Below are positions 1-4,921 of a DNA stretch of 5,080 nt, in pieces (the first letter of the stretch is position 1; each line of letters begins with the position of its first letter). The stretch is taken from positions 1-5,080 of the forward strand of contig JAGRCC010000156.1 in assembly GCA_020433785.1 (NCBI GenBank), read 5' to 3'. A model generated the notes under the pieces. That model was not told where the DNA came from and did not search any database. It saw only the letters and a list, made by a program, of their open reading frames with translations. A program made the translations under genes and the position numbers. The DNA is from Anaerolineae bacterium (GTDB lineage: Bacteria; Chloroflexota; Anaerolineae; 4572-78; J111).

Positions 1-140
1 AAATCCCCCAGCTTTTTTAAGCCTAACGCATTGAATAAATTAGCGACCATGTTTTCGCTGCCTTTACCAATGTAATCTCAAAAAACCCCATGACGATCAC
101 TTTTGAACCCTCCCACTTCTCAATCATCAATCATCAATCA
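1..140. other. Edge region without a confident gene
   Basis: No gene can be called here. Plus frame 1 is open from the window edge to a TAA at 76-78 and would give a short tail ending in SLPLPM, so the C-terminus of a plus-strand gene beginning outside the window is possible. On the minus strand an ATG at 48-50 opens a frame running off the edge (MVANLFNALGLKKLGD...), but only a weak AAAGG lies about 12 bases upstream. Both fragments are too short to recognise. The region is clearly more AT-rich than the neighbouring gene, as expected for intergenic DNA, and its last 20 bases are a short tandem repeat. Confidence 0.35.
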
Positions 141-141
141 T
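121..141. repeat. Tandem repeat, three copies of CAATCAT
   Basis: Three perfect copies of the 7-mer CAATCAT lie head to tail. The last base of the array is part of the stop codon of the MmyB-like regulator (TCA at 141-143 on the plus strand). Read on the minus strand, the array supplies further stop codons just after the gene end. It resembles slippage-prone simple repeats in intergenic DNA, and no function is visible. Confidence 0.8.
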
Positions 142-974
142 CATTCAAATATGCCGGCCAAGTGCTGCTGCAATTTGGCGCGGGTCATAACTTTGGGTGT
201 AAAGATAGTGACTTTGACATCGGGGTCGCTGAGTACCTGCAAGATAACGAACTCGAACTCCAACCGGCCCAGGGTTGGATGATCCAGCGTTTTGTCGCCG
301 TCTAGTGAGCGGGACGCATCGTGTTGGGGCCACCACTGACAAAATTCAGGGCTGCTGCGCTTGAGCGCCTCTATCAGGTCCGTGAAATCTGCATCGCCGG
401 GATAGCGCACACTGGCCGTACGAAACTCCGCTAACACGCCGCGCGCCATCTGTTCCCAGTTGGGAAAGTGCCTGCGCATGGCCGGATCGATAAAGAAGCG
501 CCAGACCAGATTGCGGCCGTAGGGAGCCGTTGCTTCCGATATCGCAAAGACCGCGTCGGCCGCTTGGTTCCAGGCCAGGTAATCCCAGCGTCGCCCGATG
601 ACATAGGCCGGACTGGGGTTGAGATCGGCCAGCATGTGGTGGAGGACCGGGCTGACGCACTCTTCCGCCGGAGTTGTCTGCGGGGGCAGCGTCTGCCCGG
701 CCAGCACAAAGAGATGCCGCCGTTCATTGGGCGTGAGCCGGAGCGCTTGGGCCAGGCTTTCCAGCACTTGCGCCGAGGGATTGACCTCCCGGCCTTGCTC
801 CAGCCAAACATACCAGGACGTGCCGATATGGGCCAACTGTGCCACCTCCTCGCGGCGCAGCCCCGGCGTTCGACGCCGGAGGCCGGGCGGCAAACCCACT
901 TCAGCCGGCGTCAGCCCGGCCCGGCGCTTGCGTAGAAAATCGGCCAGGGCCTGGCGGCGTTCGTTTTCATCCAT
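141..974 (-). CDS. XRE-family HTH transcriptional regulator with MmyB-like ligand-binding domain
   Basis: This is a predicted cytoplasmic DNA-binding regulator of 277 residues, the usual length of the family. Residues about 8-93 form the helix-turn-helix domain, with the hallmark stretch RRRTPGLRREEVAQLA (33-48) followed by WYVWLEQGR (54-62) and a VLESLAQALRLTPNER helix. Residues about 105-268 match the MmyB-like ligand-binding domain: YVIGRRWDYLAWNQAADAVF, then NLVWRFFIDPAMRRHFPNWE, then LGRLEFEFVILQV near the end. The start at 974 is supported by an AAGGAG ribosome-binding site just upstream. Known family members are often transcribed divergently from an oxidoreductase gene that they control, and such a gene begins 114 bp away at 1089. 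The inferred role is therefore ligand-responsive control of that gene and of itself. The ligand cannot be read from the sequence, although the fatty-acid-like pocket of MmyB suggests a small hydrophobic molecule. Confidence 0.93.
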   Translation of the reverse strand: MDENERRQALADFLRKRRAGLTPAEVGLPPGLRRRTPGLRREEVAQLAHIGTSWYVWLEQGREVNPSAQVLESLAQALRLTPNERRHLFVLAGQTLPPQTTPAEECVSPVLHHMLADLNPSPAYVIGRRWDYLAWNQAADAVFAISEATAPYGRNLVWRFFIDPAMRRHFPNWEQMARGVLAEFRTASVRYPGDADFTDLIEALKRSSPEFCQWWPQHDASRSLDGDKTLDHPTLGRLEFEFVILQVLSDPDVKVTIFTPKVMTRAKLQQHLAGIFE

Positions 975-1033
975 TAGGCGCTCTCCTTAGCCTGGTAGTC
1001 AGAAACCTATGATTAAGACACTCTGGTAGGGGG

Positions 1034-1060
1034 ATTATCAGGGGAGTATACTCAAGCCAA
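1034..1060 (-). promoter_or_regulatory. Candidate promoter of the MmyB-like regulator
   Basis: On the minus strand a -35-like TTGGCT (1060-1055) is followed, after a short 15-base spacer, by a good -10 box GATAAT (1039-1034). It would start transcription about 55 bases before the regulator ATG. The spacer contains the palindrome GAGTATACTC, so a bound repressor would block it. The short spacer keeps confidence moderate. Confidence 0.4.
1044..1053. promoter_or_regulatory. Palindrome GAGTATACTC, candidate operator of the divergon
   Basis: This is a perfect 10-bp palindrome in the gap between the divergent regulator and oxidoreductase genes. It contains TATACT (1047-1052), a 5-of-6 match to a -10 box for the plus-strand oxidoreductase, and it also lies between the -35 and -10 candidates of the minus-strand regulator. 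A dimeric XRE-type protein bound here could repress both genes. This role is inferred from position and symmetry. The plus-strand promoter has no convincing -35 box, as expected if an activator or a weak promoter is involved. Confidence 0.45.
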
Positions 1061-1088
1061 GCATGTAAATCAAGGAGAAATAAACCCT

Positions 1089-1892
1089 ATGAACCAACCT
1101 ATCGGCTTTATCGGCTTAGGCAACATGGGCCAGCCGATGGCCCTTAATTTACTCAAGGCCGGGTACCGCCTCAACGTCTATAATCGAACCGCCGCCAAAA
1201 CCGAGCCGTTGATCGCCCAAGGCGCTGCCGCTGCCGACCAACCCAGCGGAGTAGCGGCGACCGGCGGCATCGTAGTGTCGATCGTGTCCGATGATGCCGC
1301 GCTGGAAGAGGTGGTGATGAGCGCCGGGTTTTTGGAGCAGCTCGGCCAGGATGGTATCCACCTGTCGATGAGTACCGTCTCGCCGGCGACATCGAAGAAA
1401 ATGGCCGACCTACATGCTCAGTATGGCAGCCACTATGTCGATGCGCCCGTCTTTGGCCTGCCCCCCATGGCGGCGGCCCGGAAGTTAAGAATATGCATGT
1501 CCGGCCCGACCCCGGCCAAGGAGCGTGTTCGTCCTCTGCTTGAGGCGATGGGGGAATACGTCTTCGACTTTGGCGAGGAGGTGGGGGCGGCCAATACGGT
1601 CAAGCTGAGCGGCAACTTCATCAGTTTCACCGCCGTCCTGGCGCTGGCTGAGGTACTTAGTCTGGCCCAAAAGAGCGGCATCGATCCTATGGCTGTGGTC
1701 GAGATGTTTACCCAGACCTTGTTCCCTATTCCGGCCTTTCAATACTTCGGCCAGCATATCGCGCGTGACCCGGAACACTTTTCGATGGGGTGGATTGCTT
1801 TAAAGGACACGAGCTTGTTCAAGGAGGCGGCCAATCAGGCCGAGGTGCCAGCGCCGATGGCCCACTTTTTATATGACCTCTTGGCAAAGTAG
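1089..1892 (+). CDS. NAD(P)-dependent oxidoreductase, 3-hydroxyisobutyrate dehydrogenase-like
   Basis: This is a cytoplasmic beta-hydroxyacid dehydrogenase-type enzyme of 267 residues. The N-terminal Rossmann fold shows IGFIGLGNMGQPMALNLL, with the GxGxxG glycines at 9, 11 and 14. N32-R33 at the end of strand 2 favour NADP(H), as in NADPH-using relatives. STVSP (95-99) is the conserved cofactor/substrate segment. The C-terminal helical domain begins near 165, and K172 in AANTVKLSGNF matches the catalytic lysine, with N176 following. The substrate loop reads DAPVFGLPPMAA rather than the DAPVSGG of classical family members, so the substrate should not be assumed to be 3-hydroxyisobutyrate. The protein ends about 20-25 residues earlier than is usual. 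An AAGGAGA ribosome-binding site at 1072-1078 supports the start. The gene is divergent from the MmyB-like regulator, its probable controller, and converges with the DUF190-CBS gene. Confidence 0.9.
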   Translation: MNQPIGFIGLGNMGQPMALNLLKAGYRLNVYNRTAAKTEPLIAQGAAAADQPSGVAATGGIVVSIVSDDAALEEVVMSAGFLEQLGQDGIHLSMSTVSPATSKKMADLHAQYGSHYVDAPVFGLPPMAAARKLRICMSGPTPAKERVRPLLEAMGEYVFDFGEEVGAANTVKLSGNFISFTAVLALAEVLSLAQKSGIDPMAVVEMFTQTLFPIPAFQYFGQHIARDPEHFSMGWIALKDTSLFKEAANQAEVPAPMAHFLYDLLAK

Positions 1893-1919
1893 CCGATTGG
1901 CGGGTAGCCATTCGTTCCG

Positions 1920-3197
1920 TTACCCCTCCAGTTCTCGGTTCAGAACTTGCAATACCCCGCCCCGGCCCACCAGCCCGACCAACCGGCCCTCAGCATCCAC
2001 TACCGGCAGCCGTTTGATGTGGTGTGATAAAAGCAGCCGCAGCGCTTCCAGTAGGGTGGTGTCCGGTGTAACGGTCATCACCGGGCTGGTCATCACCTCA
2101 GCCGCCGTATGCTGGCTCAGGTGAACGGTATCCGATTGGCCCAGGGATAAGCGGTGGGTTAACAGTTGCACAATACCGCTCCGTTCGGTTTCGGTGACCC
2201 GTTGAATCAAATCCCCATCAGTGATGATGCCCACGACGCGCCGGGCGTCGTCAACCACAACGACCCGCCGCCGGGCGTGGCTAACCAATAATTCGACCAC
2301 CTCGGCCAGCGGCGCACTGGCCAGCACCGTGGGCACATGGGTCATCATCATCTGACTTACCCGCACGTAGTGGCCGGGTGGTGGGGCCTGGCGCGAGGTT
2401 TCGGCTATCGGCGGTTCGGCCAGCGCCCGCAGGACATTGATCCGGCTGACCATACCCAGCAGTTTGTCGCCGGCGTCGACCACCGGCAGGCGTTTTACCT
2501 CATGTTCCACCATCAGATTGACAGCTTGGCTGATAGTGGTATCGGGCCTGACCGTGACCGGGTTGGGCGTCATCATCTGGCCCACCACCTGGCCGGATTG
2601 CCGGATTTGGGCTAGTTCTTCTCTGATTTCAGCCTGGGTTAGTTCTTGTTGGGCGCTGGTGGCCAGCAGCCCGGCCCGTTTCAGCAGGTCGCCGTCGGTT
2701 AAAATACCAACAATGCGTCCCTGTTCATCTACCACCGGCAGCGTGCGGTAGACTTTGTCCAGCAATAATTCTACAGCTTCGGCCAGCAGCATGTGGGGCC
2801 GAGCGGTGTAGACTTCGCGGCTCATAACGTCGTGGACAGGGGCCGTGGCGGGCAACTCGCGCAGTTGGCGGCGGCTATAGGAAATTACCTCGACATCCTG
2901 AATGATAATCAATCCCTCGGCGACCATCTCGCGCAGGCGGGGCATGACCCGGTTGATCCGGACCGGGTTGTCGACCCACTCAATCACCAGCGGCAGATCG
3001 GCCGACAGGTCAACAATGCTGGCGGTATGAATCCGGCTGGCTGCGCCAAAGCCGGAAATGGCGCGGGTAACGGTTGCTCCGGCGCAGTCTTCCTCTTTTA
3101 ACATGGCCAGTATGGCGGTATGCAGCGGTTTGCGGCCCCACCGGTCGCTTTCGCCAATGTAGACGGTTACTTTTTTAGCTAAACCAATAATTTCCAT
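1920..3197 (-). CDS. DUF190 (PII-like) protein with four CBS domains
   Basis: This is a 425-residue predicted cytoplasmic sensor. Residues about 5-106 are a DUF190 domain, a fold related to PII signalling proteins, with the hallmarks YIGESDRWGRKPL (13-25), AGATVTRAISGFGAASRIHTA (39-59) and LPLVIEWVD (68-76). Four CBS domains follow at about 120-178, 205-260, 281-336 and 366-421, making two Bateman modules that usually bind adenine nucleotides. CBS1 and CBS3 keep the nucleotide-binding TDGD motif (Asp170 and Asp329). CBS2 (SRIN) and CBS4 (GRGG) do not. No membrane segment is seen. An ATG at 3219-3221 would add eight residues, but 3197 is preferred because a perfect AAGGAGG site lies six bases upstream and the DUF190 fold starts directly after it. 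The fluC stop codon is only two bases upstream, so the two genes are almost certainly cotranscribed and share the fluoride riboswitch. Its partner and ligand are unknown. Confidence 0.92.
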   Translation of the reverse strand: MEIIGLAKKVTVYIGESDRWGRKPLHTAILAMLKEEDCAGATVTRAISGFGAASRIHTASIVDLSADLPLVIEWVDNPVRINRVMPRLREMVAEGLIIIQDVEVISYSRRQLRELPATAPVHDVMSREVYTARPHMLLAEAVELLLDKVYRTLPVVDEQGRIVGILTDGDLLKRAGLLATSAQQELTQAEIREELAQIRQSGQVVGQMMTPNPVTVRPDTTISQAVNLMVEHEVKRLPVVDAGDKLLGMVSRINVLRALAEPPIAETSRQAPPPGHYVRVSQMMMTHVPTVLASAPLAEVVELLVSHARRRVVVVDDARRVVGIITDGDLIQRVTETERSGIVQLLTHRLSLGQSDTVHLSQHTAAEVMTSPVMTVTPDTTLLEALRLLLSHHIKRLPVVDAEGRLVGLVGRGGVLQVLNRELEG

Positions 3198-3199
3198 GA

Positions 3200-3586
3200 T
3201 CAACCTCCTTGTTGCAGCCATTGAGCCAGCAGCACTCCTAACAGTACGCCGGCCAAGCCCAGAATATTATTGCCGAAAAAATTGAGTAAGGCGGTCCATC
3301 CGTCAGTTTGTCCCGCCAGTTGAAAGGTTTCATAGGCAAACGAGGAAAAGGTGGTAAATCCACCCAAAAAGCCGACGGCGACAAACAGCCGTACTCCTGG
3401 GGGAATAGAAAACCGCCCGGTGGCCAGGGTTAGAAAAAAAGCAATGATAAAGCTGCCGCCCACGTTGGCCAGCAGAGTGCCGTAGGGAAAATCTGCCCCC
3501 CACTGCTGAGCCGCCCACTGCTGCACCAGAAAGCGGGCGTTCGCGCCCATGAAACCGCCCAATCCAATCCATAGATATTGTAGCAT
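3200..3586 (-). CDS. Fluoride ion channel FluC (CrcB)
   Basis: This is a small inner-membrane protein of 128 residues that exports toxic fluoride down its electrochemical gradient. Family members act as dual-topology dimers with two pores and a central sodium ion. Four hydrophobic segments are visible, at about 4-22, 36-56, 64-90 and 99-123. Family signatures are GGFMGANARF (10-19, with R18), YGTLLANVGGSF (35-46, with the pore residue N41) and GFLGGFTTFSSFAYE (72-86). The last carries the sodium-site GGFTT break and the phenylalanine-box residues F80 and F83. Length is typical and nothing essential appears missing. AAGGAG (3597-3592) lies five bases before the ATG. The gene follows a fluoride riboswitch, which independently supports the assignment, and is followed two bases later by the DUF190-CBS gene. 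Confidence 0.97.
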   Translation of the reverse strand: MLQYLWIGLGGFMGANARFLVQQWAAQQWGADFPYGTLLANVGGSFIIAFFLTLATGRFSIPPGVRLFVAVGFLGGFTTFSSFAYETFQLAGQTDGWTALLNFFGNNILGLAGVLLGVLLAQWLQQGG

Positions 3587-3640
3587 GAGTTCTCCTTACT
3601 TACCCTTGAGATTTACATTTTGTCACTTATGGCTGAAAGG

Positions 3641-3670
3641 AAAAGCGGGGGAGGGAGAGCCCCCGCTTTT
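3641..3670. terminator. Perfect 11-bp hairpin between riboswitch and fluC
   Basis: The arms AAAAGCGGGGG (3641-3651) and CCCCCGCTTTT (3660-3670) pair perfectly around an 8-base loop. The A and T runs at the ends make it look like a bidirectional intrinsic terminator. On the minus strand it lies in the fluC leader, downstream of the riboswitch terminator and 54 bases before the fluC start, where a strong terminator is unexpected. No plus-strand gene ends here. It may be a weak second terminator, an mRNA-stabilising stem or a processing site. Confidence 0.6.
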
Positions 3671-3698
3671 GCTCTATAGGCCGTATTAAGAACAATTT

Positions 3699-3715
3699 CC
3701 CTGCTTGAAGCAAGG
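3699..3715 (-). other. Small stem-loop in the fluC leader
   Basis: CCTTGC and GCAGGG on the minus strand pair over six positions (one G-U wobble) around a 5-base TTCAA loop. It lies between the riboswitch terminator and the 3641-3670 hairpin. There is no evident U-run, so it is not a terminator. It is recorded as leader structure only. Confidence 0.35.
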
Positions 3716-3728
3716 TGATTGAAGACAT

Positions 3729-3762
3729 AAAAAAACTCCTGCCAGAGTTTTTCTGGCAGGAG
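3729..3762 (-). terminator. Intrinsic terminator of the fluoride riboswitch
   Basis: Read on the minus strand, CTCCTGCCAGA (3762-3752) and TCTGGCAGGAG (3746-3736) form a perfect 11-bp stem with a 5-base loop. Seven consecutive U residues follow (3735-3729). It is a textbook Rho-independent terminator and lies about 45 bases downstream of the fluoride aptamer, before fluC. Its 5' arm is also complementary to an antiterminator strand at 3793-3783, so its formation should depend on fluoride. Confidence 0.9.
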
Positions 3763-3780
3763 CTTACTTTTCATTCAGCG

Positions 3781-3818
3781 TGACTCCTACCAGTGAAATA
3801 TCACTATCGTAGGGGTCA
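3781..3818 (-). promoter_or_regulatory. Alternative hairpin of the riboswitch (anti-antiterminator) and antiterminator strand
   Basis: On the minus strand UGACCCCUAC (3818-3809) can pair with GUAGGAGUCA (3790-3781) in 9 of 10 positions, capped by an inner AGUGA/UCACU stem. This uses the same GACCCC strand that closes P1 of the aptamer, so the two structures exclude each other. When P1 forms, CUGGUAGGAGU (3793-3783) is released and can pair with GCUCCUGCCAG (3763-3753) over 11 contiguous positions, two of them G-U wobbles. That destroys the terminator. The predicted logic is fluoride present, P1 stable, antiterminator formed, genes ON. All pairings are visible in the sequence, while the switching order is inferred. 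Confidence 0.72.
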
Positions 3819-3859
3819 TTAGCCTTGAAGGGCGGTTATCGGGTGGACTCCATCACCGC
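3807..3859 (-). ncRNA. Fluoride riboswitch aptamer (crcB motif)
   Basis: The minus strand from 3859 to 3807 carries the conserved crcB motif. GGUGAUGGAGUCCACC (3857-3842) is followed by AUAACCGCC (3839-3831) and then GGCUAAUGACCCCUAC (3824-3809). Visible pairings are the pseudoknot GGUG (3857-3854) with CACC (3845-3842), helix P1 GGAGUC (3851-3846) with GACCCC (3817-3812), and the short hairpin GCC/GGC closing a CUUCAA loop. P1 contains one A-C mismatch (A3849 with C3814), where other crcB RNAs I recall have a U. Such RNAs bind fluoride through magnesium ions and switch on fluoride-resistance genes. The next gene downstream is fluC, exactly the expected target. Confidence 0.93.
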
Positions 3860-3893
3860 TTGCTTGATATTTAGGTTGAATGTAAGTATTAAA

Positions 3894-3922
3894 ATGGTAC
3901 TTAAACTTTCAGATACTGTCAA
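3894..3922 (-). promoter_or_regulatory. Promoter of the fluoride riboswitch-fluC operon
   Basis: The minus strand has a perfect -35 box TTGACA (3922-3917), a 17-base spacer and a -10 box TACCAT (3899-3894, four of six matches). Transcription would begin near 3887, about 28 bases before the aptamer. This is the expected arrangement for a sigma-70-type promoter feeding a riboswitch. Confidence 0.68.
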
Positions 3923-3924
3923 AA

Positions 3925-3945
3925 AGTTCACGGGTTAAATGAACT
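3925..3945. repeat. Inverted repeat AGTTCA-N9-TGAACT
   Basis: Two perfect 6-base arms are separated by nine bases, immediately upstream of the fluC-operon -35 box. The flanking A-run (3921-3925) and T-run (3949-3953) extend the symmetry with interruptions. It could be a repressor site serving either divergent gene, or a weak hairpin. No known regulator can be named. Confidence 0.35.
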
Positions 3946-3949
3946 CGCT

Positions 3950-3979
3950 TTTTCACTATTTTTCATGTAGTGCTAAGAT
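3950..3979 (+). promoter_or_regulatory. Weak candidate promoter for the metallo-hydrolase gene
   Basis: TTTTCA (3950-3955) and TAAGAT (3974-3979) are separated by 18 bases, with four and five matches to the sigma-70 boxes. It would give a leader of about 130 bases before the ATG at 4117. TACAAT (3979-3984) is an overlapping alternative -10 box. The signal is suggestive only. Confidence 0.25.
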
Positions 3980-4041
3980 ACAATGAGCGATCTCGTAGGA
4001 ATAATTTAGCCCACCAAGCGGCATTGCCGCGATAAAACTGA

Positions 4042-4055
4042 TGTTGTCAACAACA
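4042..4055. repeat. Inverted repeat TGTTGT-CA-ACAACA upstream of the metallo-hydrolase
   Basis: Two perfect 6-base arms flank a 2-base centre, 61 bases before the start codon at 4117. A perfect 10-bp palindrome AAGCTAGCTT follows at 4067-4076. Either could be an operator for the metallo-hydrolase gene. Palindromes this short also arise by chance, and no regulator gene is adjacent. Confidence 0.3.
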
Positions 4056-4116
4056 AAGCAACAGCCAAGCTAGCTTTAATACGCCGGTTGGTTAATTCAA
4101 GCAGAGAGGGTTCCCA

Positions 4117-4869
4117 ATGAAGTTACAACTGATTCGTAATGCCACCTTGCGTATGACCTACGCCGGGCATACGTTCGTCATTGATCCCTATTTAGCGCCG
4201 CAACATTCCCTGCCGGCCTATGCGGGCCGCTCGCCCAATCCCCTGGTCGAGCTTCCGATTGCGCCGCAGGCCGTTATTGACGGGATTGAGATGGCGGTGG
4301 TTTCCCATTTGCACACCGACCATTTTGACCCGGTGGCTCAAGCCATGCTGCCTAAAAATACTCTGATTTTTTGCCAGCCGGGCAATGACGTTACGATTAG
4401 AGAAAAAGGGTTTCTTGAGGTTGTCCCCATCACCACCGAGGTGCGGTGGCAGGCGCTAACGATGACGCGGACCCCCGGCCGCCACGGCACCAGTGAAGCC
4501 GTCTTGCGGGATATGAAGCCGGTATCCGGCTTTATTTTTGCCGCAGACGATGAGCCGACCGTATATTGGGCCGGTGACACGGTTTGGTATGATGACATCG
4601 AAGCCACCATCAACCAATGGCAGCCGGATATCATCGTCACCCATTCCGGCGGGGCGGTTTGGGGCGCGAATGAGCTGATCATCATGGATGCCCGGCAAAC
4701 CGTGGCTGTCTGCCAGCAGGCCCCGAACAGCATCGTGGTTGCCACCCATTTAGAGTCGCTGGACCATTGTCTCGTTTCGCGGGCCGAATTAAGAGCGTTC
4801 GCCCGTGAGCACGGGATTGCGGACGAGCAGTTACGTATTCCCGCCGACGGCACCGAGCTTGAATTTTAA
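4117..4869 (+). CDS. UlaG-like metallo-beta-lactamase-fold hydrolase
   Basis: This is a predicted cytoplasmic metal-dependent hydrolase of 250 residues with no signal peptide or membrane segment. The metal-binding motif HxHxDH is intact as H64, H66, D68 and H69 in VVSHLHTDHFDP. Further expected ligands are H123 in TPGRHG, D154 in YWAGDT and H211 in VATHLESLDH. The IDPYL segment (22-26) and the GRHG spacing are typical of the beta-lactamase-like subgroup around L-ascorbate-6-phosphate lactonase UlaG, rather than of true beta-lactamases. All catalytic positions are present, so the enzyme should be active. The substrate cannot be deduced because no pathway gene lies nearby. GAGAGG at 4104-4109 is a moderate ribosome-binding site and supports the start. 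The gene stands alone, divergent from the fluoride operon across 530 bp. No clear intrinsic terminator follows it, although the fold-back repeat begins 53 bases downstream. Confidence 0.9.
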   Translation: MKLQLIRNATLRMTYAGHTFVIDPYLAPQHSLPAYAGRSPNPLVELPIAPQAVIDGIEMAVVSHLHTDHFDPVAQAMLPKNTLIFCQPGNDVTIREKGFLEVVPITTEVRWQALTMTRTPGRHGTSEAVLRDMKPVSGFIFAADDEPTVYWAGDTVWYDDIEATINQWQPDIIVTHSGGAVWGANELIIMDARQTVAVCQQAPNSIVVATHLESLDHCLVSRAELRAFAREHGIADEQLRIPADGTELEF

Positions 4870-4921
4870 GACCTGCCACCGGTGAGAAAGGGGAGCTGAG
4901 TTCGGGAATGCATGTTCTTCA

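Noticed and set aside
25..90. Minus-strand mini-gene beginning at the ATG at 88-90 (MGFFEITLVK...)
   Set aside because: Twenty-odd codons, no ribosome-binding site, and conflicting open frames on both strands.
90..305. Plus-strand reading frame of 71 codons
   Set aside because: It overlaps the repeat and the end of the MmyB-like regulator antisense, has no ribosome-binding site and shows no recognisable family sequence.
468..935. Long plus-strand frame opposite the regulator
   Set aside because: It is antisense to a strongly recognisable gene in GC-rich DNA, arginine- and proline-rich with no domain.
1902..1925. GGGTA/TACCC hairpin as a terminator between the convergent genes
   Set aside because: Only five pairs around a 14-base loop, without a T-run on either strand. 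The 27-base gap shows no convincing terminator.
2337..3101. Several plus-strand frames opposite the DUF190-CBS gene
   Set aside because: They are shadows of the CBS repeats, with no ribosome-binding sites and no domain similarity that I recognise.
3195..3221. Upstream ATG for the DUF190-CBS gene at 3221
   Set aside because: It would add eight residues (MAATRRLI) and overlap the end of fluC. The ATG at 3197 has a perfect AAGGAGG six bases upstream and matches where the DUF190 fold normally begins.
3939..3986. Tiny plus-strand frame starting ATGAACTCG as a leader peptide
   Set aside because: Fifteen codons without a ribosome-binding site or codon pattern suggesting attenuation.
4018..4030. 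GCGGC-ATT-GCCGC hairpin as a terminator
   Set aside because: The stem is perfect but only five pairs long, has no T-run, and no transcript is expected to end there.
4338..4853. Minus-strand frame of 171 codons opposite the metallo-hydrolase
   Set aside because: It is antisense to an intact enzyme with all catalytic residues and has no start signal.
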